Below are positions 1-8,178 of a stretch of DNA of 64,000 nt, piece by piece. Numbering within the stretch: position 1 is the first letter of the stretch; every line of letters begins with the position of its first letter. Both the position numbers and the translations under genes were made by a program. The notes beneath the pieces were generated by a model. It saw only the letters and a list, made by a program, of their open reading frames with translations, searched no databases and had not been told where the DNA came from. Source of the DNA: JAIBJN01 sp963838795 (GTDB lineage: Bacteria > Actinomycetota > Thermoleophilia > Gaiellales > Gaiellaceae); the NCBI GenBank assembly GCA_963838795.1, contig CAWISL010000018.1:62001-126000 (forward strand). The letters are read 5' to 3'.

Positions 1-1376
1 CCGCGGCGACGTCGGGACGCTCCGTGCTCATCTCCGGACTGACCGTGATCGTCGCCATGTCCGGAATGTTCCTCGCCGGAATCCAGGGCATGTCGGCGTT
101 CGCCGTGGGCACGATCCTGGTCGTCGCGGTGGCGATGCTCGGATCGCTCACCGTCCTGCCCGCCACCCTCTCGTGGCTCGGTGACCGAGTCGAGCGAGGG
201 CGCATCCCGTTCGTCAGCAGGCTCCGCCGCGACGACGGCGAGGGGCGGATCTGGGGGACTATCGTCGCCGCCGTCCTGCGGAGACCAGTGGTCTCGGCCG
301 TCCTTTCGGCGGGATTGCTGCTGGCGCTCGCCGTGCCGGCGCTGCAGCTACGCACGGTGCAGCCCGGCATCGAGACGTACCCACAGTCCCTGCCGTCGAT
401 CCAGACGTACAACCGCATCCAGGCGGCGTTCCCGGGGAGCGAAATCCCGGCCGGTGTCGTCGTGAAGGCCGCTGACGTCACCACGCCGCAGGTGCAGGAG
501 GCGATCGGCCAGCTCGAGTGGCGGGCCCTCTCCAGCGGGCAGATGCACGAGCCAATCGCGGTCGACGTCAACGAGGCAGGGACGATCGCGACCGTCGCCA
601 TCCCCGTCGACGGCAAGGGGATGGACGCGGCCTCGGAGGCGGCGCTCGCGACACTCAGAGAGGACATCGTCCCGGCGACCGTCGGCGCGCTCCCGGGCGC
701 CGAGGTCGGAGTCACCGGGGCGACTGCGCAGTCGAAGGACTTCAACGACAAGCTCGGGTCCGTCGCTCCCCTGGTGTTCGGATTCGTGCTACTGCTTGCC
801 TTCGGGATCATGCTGGTCGCCTTCCGCTCGCTCGTGATCGCGGTTAAGGCGATCCTCCTCAACCTCCTCTCCATCGCCGCCGCCTACGGGGTGATGGTGC
901 TCGTCTTCCAGCATGGCTGGGGCAAGGGCATCCTCGGCTTCGAGTCCACGGCGGGCATCGACGCCTTCCTGCCCATCTTCATGTTCGTGATCCTCTTCGG
1001 GCTCTCGATGGACTACCACGTCTTCATCATCAGCCGCATGCGCGAGGCGTACGACCGCGGCATGAGCACCGACCGGGCGATCGCCCACGGGATCAAGACG
1101 ACGGCCGGAGTGGTGACCAGCGCGGCGATCGTGATGGTTTGCGTCTTCGCCGTCTTCGCGACGCTTTCGATGCTGATCTTCAAGCAGTTCGGCGTCGGGC
1201 TCGCGGCGGCGATCCTGATCGACGCGACCATCGTCCGCGCGGTTCTCCTGCCGGCGACGATGAAGCTACTCGGCGACTGGAACTGGTACCTGCCGAGTTG
1301 GCTCGAGTGGCTGCCGCATCTGGATCACGGCGAAGGCGCGGCCAAGGCACCGGCCGTCCCGACGCCGACAACCTAG
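1..1376 (+). CDS. MMPL/RND-family membrane transporter, C-terminal part (5' truncated)
   Basis: The reading frame is open from the first bases of the window (residues AATSGRSV precede the first GTG), so the gene begins upstream. What remains is about 458 residues: a transmembrane region, a soluble extracytoplasmic domain (about residues 110-240), then a cluster of membrane helices with the family signature 'FGLSMDYHVFIISRMRE' and 'TSAAIVMVCVFAVF'. This is the second half of an MMPL/RND permease, a proton-driven exporter of lipids or hydrophobic compounds in the cytoplasmic membrane. The C-terminus ends in a Pro/Ala-rich tail. The next gene starts 6 nt downstream, so the two are probably cotranscribed. 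Substrate unknown. Confidence 0.9.
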   Translation, partial: AATSGRSVLISGLTVIVAMSGMFLAGIQGMSAFAVGTILVVAVAMLGSLTVLPATLSWLGDRVERGRIPFVSRLRRDDGEGRIWGTIVAAVLRRPVVSAVLSAGLLLALAVPALQLRTVQPGIETYPQSLPSIQTYNRIQAAFPGSEIPAGVVVKAADVTTPQVQEAIGQLEWRALSSGQMHEPIAVDVNEAGTIATVAIPVDGKGMDAASEAALATLREDIVPATVGALPGAEVGVTGATAQSKDFNDKLGSVAPLVFGFVLLLAFGIMLVAFRSLVIAVKAILLNLLSIAAAYGVMVLVFQHGWGKGILGFESTAGIDAFLPIFMFVILFGLSMDYHVFIISRMREAYDRGMSTDRAIAHGIKTTAGVVTSAAIVMVCVFAVFATLSMLIFKQFGVGLAAAILIDATIVRAVLLPATMKLLGDWNWYLPSWLEWLPHLDHGEGAAKAPAVPTPTT

Positions 1377-1382
1377 CCAGCG

Positions 1383-2675
1383 GTGACCACGGCAAGTCAG
1401 CCACTGACCGAATCAAGCAGGGCCGCGCGGACTGGCGCGGCCCTGCGCACCGAGGCGGGCCTCGCCCGCCTCGCGCTCGGCGTCGCGGCGCTCCACGTGG
1501 TGGACGACAACTTCCTCCAGCCGCAGCCCGGCACCTCGGCCGGCGACCACCTCGCCGGCGGCCTCGTGCAGGCCGGCCTCCTCGTCCTGTTCGCCTGGGC
1601 CTACCCGCGCCTGCGGCCGGGCCTCCGTGGGGCGCTTGCGATCTTCGTCGGGCTCTTCATCGCCATCATGGGCATCGGAGAGGCCGGCTACTACACCCGG
1701 GAGAATGGCCCATCCGGAGACGACTACACCGGGCTCCTGGCCATCCCCGCCGGCGTGCTCCTCGTCGGTATCGGCCTGGTGACGCTCTGGAGGTCGCGGA
1801 AGGGCGGCAGCATGATCCGCCGCTACCTACGGCGCGCTCTCCTGACACTGGCTTTCCTCCTCTGCACGTACGTGGTCGTCTATCCGGTCTCCGAGGTCTA
1901 CGTGGTCACCCACGCAGCGCGCGCCTACGTGCCGACTCCGCAGCTCGGGTCCGCGTACGAGGACGTTTCGTTCAGGACGAGCGACGGGCTCCGGCTCGAG
2001 GGCTGGTACGTGCCGACGAAGAACGGCGCGACCGTGATCGTCATCCCCGGCCGCAAGGGGCCGCAGAAGCCCGCCAGGATGCTCGCCGGGCACGGTTACG
2101 GGGTCCTGCTCTTCGACCGGCGCGGGGAGGGCGAGAGCGAAGGCGACCCGAACGGACTCGGCTGGGCGGGCACGCGCGACGTGGAGGCCGCGATCGCGTT
2201 CCTCCGCGAGCGGCCCGAGGTCGACGAGGGCCGGATCGGCGGCCTCGGCCTGTCGGTCGGCGGAGAGGTCCTCCTCCAGGCGGCGGCCGAGACGGAGGGG
2301 CTGCAGGCGGTCGTCTCCGAGGGAGCCGGCGTCCGATCCGTGCGCGAGGCGGTGGACCTGCCTGGGCGGAGTTCGTTTATAGCCACCGGGGTGATCGGCC
2401 TGACAACCGCCGCGACGGCGGCCTTTGCGAGCGACCTGCCGCCGCGCGGCCTGAAGGATCTCAGCGCCGAGATCACCGTCCCGGTGTTCTTCATCTACGC
2501 CACTCCCGGGCAGGGAGGCGAGAACCTGACTCCCACCTACTACGAGGCGGCGAGCCAGCCCAAGGAGCTCTGGGCCGCCGAAGGCGGCCATACGGGCGCG
2601 ATCGACGCCGAGCCGGAGGAGTACGAGCGCCGTATCGTCGCCTTCTTCGACGACGCACTGCTGGGCAACCGGTAG
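1383..2675 (+). CDS. Membrane protein with C-terminal alpha/beta-hydrolase domain
   Basis: A 430-residue protein with a GTG start 6 nt after the MMPL gene. Residues 1-140 carry several hydrophobic segments (for example ALAIFVGLFIAIMGIG). Another helix at about 150-170 leads into an alpha/beta-hydrolase domain from about residue 190. That domain shows the nucleophile elbow GLSVG (Ser about 291), an oxyanion-type stretch 'VIVIPGRKGPQ', the 'FDRRGEGES' segment after strand beta-4 and a C-terminal 'GGHTGAI' with the likely catalytic His. It resembles membrane-anchored esterases of the DUF1100/dienelactone-hydrolase type. It probably acts on a lipid or ester at the cytoplasmic membrane, perhaps linked to the preceding transporter. 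Substrate not predictable. Confidence 0.75.
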   Translation: MTTASQPLTESSRAARTGAALRTEAGLARLALGVAALHVVDDNFLQPQPGTSAGDHLAGGLVQAGLLVLFAWAYPRLRPGLRGALAIFVGLFIAIMGIGEAGYYTRENGPSGDDYTGLLAIPAGVLLVGIGLVTLWRSRKGGSMIRRYLRRALLTLAFLLCTYVVVYPVSEVYVVTHAARAYVPTPQLGSAYEDVSFRTSDGLRLEGWYVPTKNGATVIVIPGRKGPQKPARMLAGHGYGVLLFDRRGEGESEGDPNGLGWAGTRDVEAAIAFLRERPEVDEGRIGGLGLSVGGEVLLQAAAETEGLQAVVSEGAGVRSVREAVDLPGRSSFIATGVIGLTTAATAAFASDLPPRGLKDLSAEITVPVFFIYATPGQGGENLTPTYYEAASQPKELWAAEGGHTGAIDAEPEEYERRIVAFFDDALLGNR

Positions 2676-2773
2676 TCCTGGGTTGAGCGGGAACTGACCG
2701 CAGGTGACCGTTCGCTGAACTCAGGCCTTTGCGGCTCCCGGTCGCGTGCTCACCGGTGGGCTAGGGTCCGCTC

Positions 2774-3937
2774 GTGTCCGACGCCGAGCGCGAGCTCGAA
2801 CACCGCGGCGAGCACCAGATCACCCCGCTCGAGCTCTTCTTCGACCTGGTCTTCGTGTTTGCGCTCACCCAGGCCACGAGCCTGCTCGTGGACGACCCGA
2901 CCTGGGGCGGCATCTTCCGCGGGATGCTCGTCCTCGCGGCGCTCTGGTGGGCATGGAGCGTCTACGCGTGGTTAACGAGCGCAATCGATGTCGACGAGGG
3001 CGGCGTCCGGCTGGTGATGCTCGCGGCGATGGCGGCGATGTTCGGCGCGGCCCTGTCGGTGCCGGGCGCCTTCGGAGACGACGGCGTCTTCTTCGGCATC
3101 GCCTATCTGCTCGTCCGCCTACTGCATCTCGTGCTCGCCGCGACCGTCGTTCGCGACGAGCCGGAGCGCCTTGGCTCGCTCGTCCGGTTCGCCCCGACCG
3201 CGATCGCCGGCGCTGTGCTCATCGTCTTCGCGGGCTTCCTCGAGGGAGACGCGCGTATCGCGGTCTGGCTCGTCGCGCTGGCGATCGACTACCTCGGCCC
3301 GGCCGTCGTCGGCCCGGGACGAGGCTGGCGGGTCGCGTCCGAGCACTTCGCCGAGCGGCACGGGCTCATCATCCTCATCGCGCTCGGCGAGTCGATCATC
3401 TCGATCGGCCTCGGCGTCGGCCTCGACCTGGATGCGGGCGTGGTCGTGGCCGCGGCGCTCGGAATCGTCGTCGTCTCGGCGCTCTGGTGGCTTTACTTCG
3501 ACGTCGCAGCGATCCTCGCGCGGAGGCGGCTCATGCAGGCCAGCGGCCTGGAGCTGCACCGGCTCGCGCTGGACGCCTACAGCTACCTCCACCTGCCGAT
3601 GGTCGCGGGCATCGTCCTCTTCGCGTTCGGCCTCGAGACAGTGCTCCATCATGTAGACGAGACGCTCGACATCGTGGCTGCGACGGCGCTCTGCGGCGGC
3701 GTCGCGCTCTACCTGCTCGCGGAGGTCGCGTTTCTCCAGCGGACGATGAGCCGGATCTTCCGGCGGCGGACGGCCGCCGTGGTCGTCTTGCTGGCCCTCG
3801 TTCCCGCTGCAACCGCGATCCCGGGGCTCGCGGCACTCGCTCTCGTCGGCGCCGTCTGCTCGTTGCTGGTGGCGTACGAGGCGATCGCCCGCCGCGAGCA
3901 CCGTTTGAGGCTCAGGCACCCAGAACTCGCAGAATGA
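2774..3937 (+). CDS. Low temperature requirement protein A (LtrA) family membrane protein
   Basis: A 387-residue polytopic membrane protein. The N-terminus 'ELFFDLVFVFALTQ' is the diagnostic LtrA motif, and about ten hydrophobic segments follow, including the internal 'HFAERHGLIILIALGESI' motif conserved in the family. Length matches the family. LtrA was named from a Listeria mutant unable to grow in the cold; the molecular function is unknown. The GTG start at 2774 is the one that places the motif near the N-terminus. A gap of about 100 nt with no obvious structure separates it from the hydrolase gene upstream. Confidence 0.9.
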   Translation: MSDAERELEHRGEHQITPLELFFDLVFVFALTQATSLLVDDPTWGGIFRGMLVLAALWWAWSVYAWLTSAIDVDEGGVRLVMLAAMAAMFGAALSVPGAFGDDGVFFGIAYLLVRLLHLVLAATVVRDEPERLGSLVRFAPTAIAGAVLIVFAGFLEGDARIAVWLVALAIDYLGPAVVGPGRGWRVASEHFAERHGLIILIALGESIISIGLGVGLDLDAGVVVAAALGIVVVSALWWLYFDVAAILARRRLMQASGLELHRLALDAYSYLHLPMVAGIVLFAFGLETVLHHVDETLDIVAATALCGGVALYLLAEVAFLQRTMSRIFRRRTAAVVVLLALVPAATAIPGLAALALVGAVCSLLVAYEAIARREHRLRLRHPELAE

Positions 3938-4026
3938 CCGGCATGGGCGGGCGGGTATACGGAGGCCAGCGACAACGTCTTCGTGGCCCCGCGCCCTCGA
4001 CTTAGCCAGACGATCAGGAGGCCGAC

Positions 4027-4437
4027 ATGCAGATCACCAGGAACAGCCACACGACGGCAGGGCCCAGCGAGTGGTTCACCGGCGCGGTCTACCTCGACGC
4101 GGTCGCCGTGCCGGCAGGCGCTTCGAGCCTCAGCGCGAGCAGCGTCCACTTCACGCCCGGCGCTCGCACCGCCTGGCACACGCACCCGAACGGCCAGACG
4201 ATCGTCGTCCTCGAGGGCGTCGGCGTTGCACAACGGCGCGGCGGCCCGGTCGAGGTCATCCGCCCCGGCGACCGCGTGTTCTTCGAGCCGGGCGAGGAGC
4301 ACTGGCACGGCGCCGCAGCCACGCGCTTCATGACCCACCTTGCACTGCTCCAAGTCGACGAGGAAGGGAACAGCGCGACCTGGGGCGCGCACGTCACGGA
4401 CGACGAGTACGCGGGAGCGCCCGCGAGCGACGACTGA
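4027..4437 (+). CDS. Small cupin-domain protein
   Basis: A 136-residue single-domain cupin. The ATG at 4027 is preceded by a strong AGGAGG ribosome site at 4016-4021. Cupin motif 1 reads 'WHTHPNGQTIVVLEG' and motif 2 reads 'PGDRVFFEPGEEHWHG', giving the His/His/Gln/His metal ligands expected of the fold. It matches the small 'cupin domain-containing protein / carboxymuconolactone-linked cupin' group seen in many actinobacteria. It is probably a cytosolic metalloprotein (isomerase, dioxygenase or binding protein). It stands alone between LtrA and a convergent YjbR gene, so context does not help. Confidence 0.85.
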   Translation: MQITRNSHTTAGPSEWFTGAVYLDAVAVPAGASSLSASSVHFTPGARTAWHTHPNGQTIVVLEGVGVAQRRGGPVEVIRPGDRVFFEPGEEHWHGAAATRFMTHLALLQVDEEGNSATWGAHVTDDEYAGAPASDD

Positions 4438-4465
4438 GGCGGCGAGGGAGCCCCGGAAGCCTCCC

Positions 4466-4870
4466 CTAGCGTCGCCGGGCCGGCGCCATGGATCTAGTCC
4501 TAGCTGAGGGAGAGCGGTCAGCGTAGGGCGCCGAGACGTACTGGGGCACCACCATCGCCCAGGCGTTGAGGACGAGCTCGCGCATCTCCTCCCCGTCGAT
4601 CACGTCCAGCCGCACGCAGGCCCAGTGGTAGCGCAGGTCGGACTTGCCGGGGAGCAGGAACTTCTCCGGCTCGTTCTCGACGAGCGCCCGGCGCCACTCC
4701 TTGGGGAAGCCAAACCCCATGACCGTCTCGTCGCGTGAGAAGTCGACGAAGACGATCCGCCCGACCCGGAACTTGACGCGCCCGCGGACGAAGGCCTCGT
4801 AGGCCCGCGGCAGGGTGAGCGCGTAGTCGCGCACGTCGGCGACCGTCACCCCCGTCGAGCGCTTGCCCAT
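4466..4870 (-). CDS. MmcQ/YjbR family protein
   Basis: A 134-residue protein whose N-terminal 110 residues match the MmcQ/YjbR fold: 'VADVRDYALTLPRAYEA', 'KFRVGRIVFVDFS' and 'RYHWACVRLDVIDGEEMRELVLNAWAMVVP'. These CyaY-like proteins are thought to bind DNA, but the biological role is not established. The last 20 residues are Arg/Ser/Ala-rich and probably disordered. It converges with the cupin gene (29 nt apart) and lies 31 nt beyond the start of the Mop gene, on the same strand, so it could be the last gene of the modA-mop transcript. Confidence 0.8.
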   Translation of the reverse strand: MGKRSTGVTVADVRDYALTLPRAYEAFVRGRVKFRVGRIVFVDFSRDETVMGFGFPKEWRRALVENEPEKFLLPGKSDLRYHWACVRLDVIDGEEMRELVLNAWAMVVPQYVSAPYADRSPSARTRSMAPARRR

Positions 4871-4901
4871 TCGACCAGTCTAGGAGGGTTTGCCAGCCCA
4901 A

Positions 4902-5108
4902 CTACTTCCGCGCCAACATCACCTCCGTCGCCTTGACGATGACGATGACCTCGTCGCCCGCTCGCAGACCCAACCGCTCGGCGCTTCCGCGGGTGATCGC
5001 CGCGACCACCTCCTGGCCGCCCACGTCGGCGGTCACCTCCGCCATGATCGTCCCGAGCTTGACGTCCTTGACGGTGGCGTCCAGCTGGTTCCTCGCGCTC
5101 AGCTCCAT
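4902..5108 (-). CDS. Mop-type molybdate-binding protein (single TOBE domain)
   Basis: A 68-residue protein made of one TOBE/Mop domain. It begins 'MELSARNQLDATV', continues 'GTIMAEVTADVGGQEVVAAITRGSAERLGL' and ends 'VIVIVKATEVMLA', the canonical molbindin pattern. Such proteins oligomerise and store molybdate or tungstate oxyanions in the cytoplasm. It lies 16 nt downstream of modA on the same strand, so it is cotranscribed. Its sequence is clearly related to the C-terminal domain of the regulator encoded at 5978-6355, which shares 'LSARN' and 'IVKST/ATxVM'. GGAGG lies upstream of the start. Confidence 0.9.
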   Translation of the reverse strand: MELSARNQLDATVKDVKLGTIMAEVTADVGGQEVVAAITRGSAERLGLRAGDEVIVIVKATEVMLARK

Positions 5109-5124
5109 GTGCCCTCCTCCGGGT

Positions 5125-5883
5125 CTAGGGGATGACGAAGCCCGCGGCCTCGAGCTGCTCCTGGCCGTCGGGGCCCAGGACCTCGTCGACGAATGCCTGC
5201 GCGGCCTCCTTGTTGTCGCTGGCCGCGACGACGGCGATCTGGTACTCGATCGGAGGCTGTGAGCCTTCGGGCAGCTCGATCACCGTGACGTCGTCAGCCG
5301 CCACGGCGGCGTCGGTCGCGTAGACGAACCCCGCGTCGGCCTCGCCGAGCGACACCTTGCCGACGACGCCCTTGACGTCGTCCTCGTTCGAGACGACGTT
5401 GTCGAGCGCCGCGGTGAGGTCGAGGCTCTCCAGGACCTCGCGAGTGTAGTCGCCCACGGGCACGCCCTCGGCCGCGATCACGAGCTTCACGCCCGGCTCG
5501 GCGACGTCGGCGACCTCCTCGATCCCGGCGGGGTTGTCGGTGGGAACGATCAGGACCAGCCGATTCGAGGCGAAGGTGACCGGCTCCTCGACGAGCCCCT
5601 CGTCGAGTAGCTCCTGCGGATACTTGGAGCTCGCCGCCGCGTAGACGTCCGCGAGGGCGCCTTCGCGGATCTGCGTCGCGAGCTCGTCCGAGCCGGCGAA
5701 GTTGTACTGCGGCGCCGGGTCGATCGCCGGAAAGACCTCCGTCAGCGAGGCCGCGGCGTAGACGACCAGGGAGGTGTCACCGCCTCCGCCGGTGTCTGCG
5801 GCCGAGTCGTCGTCGTCCCCGCCGCAGGCCCCCAGCGCGAGGAGCGCCGTGACGACGACGAGCAGCCAGCCGAGCTTCCGCAT
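5125..5883 (-). CDS. modA: Molybdate ABC transporter substrate-binding lipoprotein ModA
   Basis: A 252-residue periplasmic-type binding protein. The start is taken at the ATG at 5883, because GGGAGG precedes it by 5 nt and it gives a clean signal peptide ending in the lipobox 'LGAC' (Cys about 20). An upstream in-frame ATG at 5913 would fall inside the operator. Family features: 'LVVYAAASLTEVF' near the N-terminus, 'NFAGSDELATQI', 'FASNRLVLIVP' and 'GKVSLGEADAGFVYATDA'. The protein captures molybdate or tungstate outside the membrane and delivers it to ModBC, encoded divergently. Cotranscribed with the Mop gene. Confidence 0.95.
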   Translation of the reverse strand: MRKLGWLLVVVTALLALGACGGDDDDSAADTGGGGDTSLVVYAAASLTEVFPAIDPAPQYNFAGSDELATQIREGALADVYAAASSKYPQELLDEGLVEEPVTFASNRLVLIVPTDNPAGIEEVADVAEPGVKLVIAAEGVPVGDYTREVLESLDLTAALDNVVSNEDDVKGVVGKVSLGEADAGFVYATDAAVAADDVTVIELPEGSQPPIEYQIAVVAASDNKEAAQAFVDEVLGPDGQEQLEAAGFVIP

Positions 5884-5894
5884 GAGGGCCTCCC

Positions 5895-5922
5895 TTGACG
5901 CGAGCCTAGGCATCCGTAATCA
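5895..5922 (+). promoter_or_regulatory. Putative sigma-70 type promoter of the regulator-modB-modC operon
   Basis: A -35-like TTGACG at 5895-5900 is followed after 16 nt by a -10-like TAATCA at 5917-5922, pointing toward the regulator gene whose start is at 5978. The inverted repeat at 5904-5931 occupies the spacer and the bases just after the -10, where a bound repressor would block RNA polymerase. Assignment rests on consensus match only. Confidence 0.5.
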
Positions 5923-5931
5923 TGCCTAGGC
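5904..5931. promoter_or_regulatory. Perfect inverted repeat, candidate operator of the molybdate regulon
   Basis: GCCTAGGCAT (5904-5913) and ATGCCTAGGC (5922-5931) are exact reverse complements separated by 8 nt. A third, partial half-site, AATGCCTATG, follows at 5932-5941. Each arm also contains the 8-bp palindrome GCCTAGGC. The repeat lies in the 94-bp gap between the divergent modA and regulator genes, so a dimeric protein bound here could control both directions. The HTH-Mop protein encoded next door is the obvious candidate ligand-responsive binder. Confidence 0.7.
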
Positions 5932-5977
5932 AATGCCTATGTGAACGACGCCGACTCTACACGAGAGGGGATCGACG

Positions 5978-6355
5978 TTGAGCAGCGAGCAGCTCTACAC
6001 GGCCAGCGAAGCCGCCCGGGCGTTGGGGATCAGCCTCGACACGCTGCGCCGCTGGGATCGCGACGGGCGCATCCGGACGCAGCGCGACGACGCGAACCGG
6101 CGGCTCGTCCGGGCGTCGGAGGTGCGGCGGCTGCAGGGGCGTCCCACGGACGAGCTGAGCGCCCGAAACCGCTTCCGCGGCGTGGTGCGAGCGGTCGAGA
6201 TCGAAGGCTTCCTCGCCCGGGTGGAGCTGGACATCACGGCACCCGCACGCGTGGTGGCGATCATCACGCGCGAAGCGGCCGAGGAGCTCGACCTCAAAGC
6301 CGGAGCCGGCGCGACGGCGATCGTCAAGTCGACCTCGGTGATGGTCGAGCGATGA
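5978..6355 (+). CDS. MerR-type HTH / Mop-domain molybdate-responsive regulator
   Basis: A 125-residue protein. Residues 1-55 form a MerR/excisionase-like winged HTH ('LYTASEAARALGISLDTLRRWDRDGRI', 'NRRLVRASEVRRL'). Residues about 62-125 form a TOBE/Mop molybdate-binding domain ('LSARNRFRGVVRAVEIEG', 'VVAIITREAAEELDLKAG', 'AIVKSTSVMVER'). This is the architecture of a one-component oxyanion sensor, analogous in role to ModE but with a different DNA-binding domain. Start is TTG at 5978 with GAGAGGGG upstream. Its stop overlaps the modB start (ATGA), so it is translated with the transporter it presumably controls through the repeat at 5904-5931. Whether it represses or activates cannot be read from sequence. 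Confidence 0.85.
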   Translation: MSSEQLYTASEAARALGISLDTLRRWDRDGRIRTQRDDANRRLVRASEVRRLQGRPTDELSARNRFRGVVRAVEIEGFLARVELDITAPARVVAIITREAAEELDLKAGAGATAIVKSTSVMVER

Positions 6356-7185
6356 TCAGCCGCCGGCTCTTCACGGCTGGTCTCGTTCTGGCGGCAGCAA
6401 CCGCGCTCACCTTCCTCCTGCTTCCGCTCGTCGCCATCTTCCTGCGCGTTCCCCCGGGTGACCTGTTCGCCCAGCTCGGGAGCGACGTGGTGATCGACGC
6501 CATCGTGGTGACGCTGAAGGCGAACGTGATCGCACAGGCGTTGATCCTGCTGGTCGGCACGCCCGCCGCCTACCTCATCGCGGGCCGCTCGTTCCGGGGA
6601 CGTGACCTCGTCGTGACGCTCGTCGAGCTTCCGCTCGTGCTCCCGCCCGCGGTCGCCGGGATCGCCCTGCTGGCAGCGTTCGGCCGCCTGGGCCTGCTCG
6701 GCGGCACCTTCGAGGTGCTCGGCATCTCGGTGGGCATCGGGACGCAGACGGCCGTGATCCTCGCCGTGACCTACGTGGCGAGCCCCTTCTACTTCCGGCA
6801 GGCCATCGCTTCGTTCGAGGCTCTCGACCCCGCTCTGCTCGATGCGTCGCGCACGCTGGGCGCGGGGCCAGCTAGAACCTTCTTCCGCATCGCCCTCCCG
6901 CTGGCGAGCACCGGCCTCGCAGCCGGCGCCGCCCTCTCCTTCGCCCGAGGCCTCGGCGAGTTCGGCGCGACGATCATGTTCGCCGGCAGCCTCCAGGGCG
7001 TGACCCAGACGCTCTCGCTCGCGATCTACGCCCAGTTCGACCTCAACTTCGACACCGCGCTCGCGCTCGGCGCCCTGCTCGTGGTCGCCAGCGGCGTCAT
7101 CCTCCTTACCGTCAAGCTCATCCCCGCGTGGACACGCTCGACCTCGACTTCGCTCTCCCCCTTCGCTCGTTTCGGCTCGAGCTAG
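6352..7185 (+). CDS. modB: Molybdate ABC transporter permease ModB
   Basis: A 277-residue inner-membrane permease. The ATG at 6352 overlaps the stop of the regulator gene. It has about six hydrophobic segments and the ModB/CysT signature 'ELPLVLPPAVAGIALLAAFGR', followed by the EAA-loop region 'ALDPALLDASRTLGAGPARTFFRIALPLASTGLAAG' and 'FARGLGEFGATIMFAG', diagnostic for molybdate permeases. It forms the channel for molybdate import with the ATPase ModC and binding protein ModA. The 3' end overlaps modC by 58 nt. Confidence 0.95.
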   Translation: MISRRLFTAGLVLAAATALTFLLLPLVAIFLRVPPGDLFAQLGSDVVIDAIVVTLKANVIAQALILLVGTPAAYLIAGRSFRGRDLVVTLVELPLVLPPAVAGIALLAAFGRLGLLGGTFEVLGISVGIGTQTAVILAVTYVASPFYFRQAIASFEALDPALLDASRTLGAGPARTFFRIALPLASTGLAAGAALSFARGLGEFGATIMFAGSLQGVTQTLSLAIYAQFDLNFDTALALGALLVVASGVILLTVKLIPAWTRSTSTSLSPFARFGSS

Positions 7186-8159
7186 CGCTCGCCGTCGGCC
7201 GGGAGACCTTCGCCCTCGTCGGGCCCTCCGGCGCGGGGAAGACGAGCGTGCTCCGCGCCGTCGCCGGCCTGGCGCGGCCCGAGCGTGGCCGAATCGCGCT
7301 CGACGGCCGCGTGCTCTTCGACGCGGCGAAGCGGATCGACTGCCCGCCCGAGGAGCGCAGGGTCGGATTCGTCTTTCAGGAGTACGCCCTCTTCCCGCAC
7401 ATGAGCGTCCGGCAGAACGTCGCGTACGCGGGGCGGGGGCACCCCGAGGAGGTGCTCGACCGCTTCCGCATCGCCCATCTCGCCAAAGCGCGCCCGGCAG
7501 AGCTCTCCGGTGGAGAGCGACAGCGGGTCGGGCTTGCCCGTGCCCTTGCCCGCGATCCCGACGTCCTCCTTCTCGATGAGCCGCTCTCGGCGCTCGACAC
7601 GCACACGCGCGCCGGCGTCCGGGCGGAGCTCAGGAGCATCCTCGACCAGCTCGAGCTTCCGGTTCTGCTGGTCACGCACGACTTCCAGGACGCGGCGGTC
7701 CTCGCCGACCGCGTCGGGGTGCTCGTGGACGGGCGGCTGCTCCAGGTCGGAGGCCCAGCGGAGCTGATCTCCGCCCCAACCGACGCGTTCGTCGCCAGCT
7801 TCACGGGAGCGAACGTCCTGACCGGCCGGGCCGCTCCCGGACCCGACGGCCTCACGATGGTGACACTGGACGACGGCGTCGTTCTCTACTCCGTCGACGA
7901 GGCGGTGGGCCCTGTCGACGTCGCCGTCTATCCCTGGGAGATCGCGATCGCCCGGGCGCAGGCCGAGGACTCGGCGCTCAACCACGTCCGGGCGCCGATC
8001 ACGTCCCTCGTCCAGATCGGAAACCGCACGCGCGTCCAGGTGGGCGGCCTCGTCGGCGAGGTGACCACCGCGTCCGTCGAGCGGCTCGAGCTGAGGAGCG
8101 GGGAGATCGTGGTCGCGTCCTTCAAGGCGGCTGCCACGCGCCTCGTCGCCCGCAGCTAG
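7128..8159 (+). CDS. modC: Molybdate ABC transporter ATP-binding protein ModC
   Basis: A 343-residue ABC ATPase. Walker A is GPSGAGKT, the Q-loop is in 'GFVFQEYALFPHMSV', the signature is LSGGERQRV, Walker B is 'DVLLLDEPLSALD' and the switch His is in 'LLVTHDF'. After residue about 230 a C-terminal TOBE-type regulatory domain follows ('ITSLVQIGNRTRVQVGGLVGEVTTASVERLELRSGEIVVASFKAAA'). Start is GTG at 7128, inside modB, and gives the normal N-terminus 'LDLDFALPLRSFRLELAL'. It energises molybdate uptake; the operon order regulator-modB-modC is clear. Confidence 0.93.
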   Translation: MDTLDLDFALPLRSFRLELALAVGRETFALVGPSGAGKTSVLRAVAGLARPERGRIALDGRVLFDAAKRIDCPPEERRVGFVFQEYALFPHMSVRQNVAYAGRGHPEEVLDRFRIAHLAKARPAELSGGERQRVGLARALARDPDVLLLDEPLSALDTHTRAGVRAELRSILDQLELPVLLVTHDFQDAAVLADRVGVLVDGRLLQVGGPAELISAPTDAFVASFTGANVLTGRAAPGPDGLTMVTLDDGVVLYSVDEAVGPVDVAVYPWEIAIARAQAEDSALNHVRAPITSLVQIGNRTRVQVGGLVGEVTTASVERLELRSGEIVVASFKAAATRLVARS

Positions 8160-8178
8160 CGCGGCTTCTCGACCTGAC

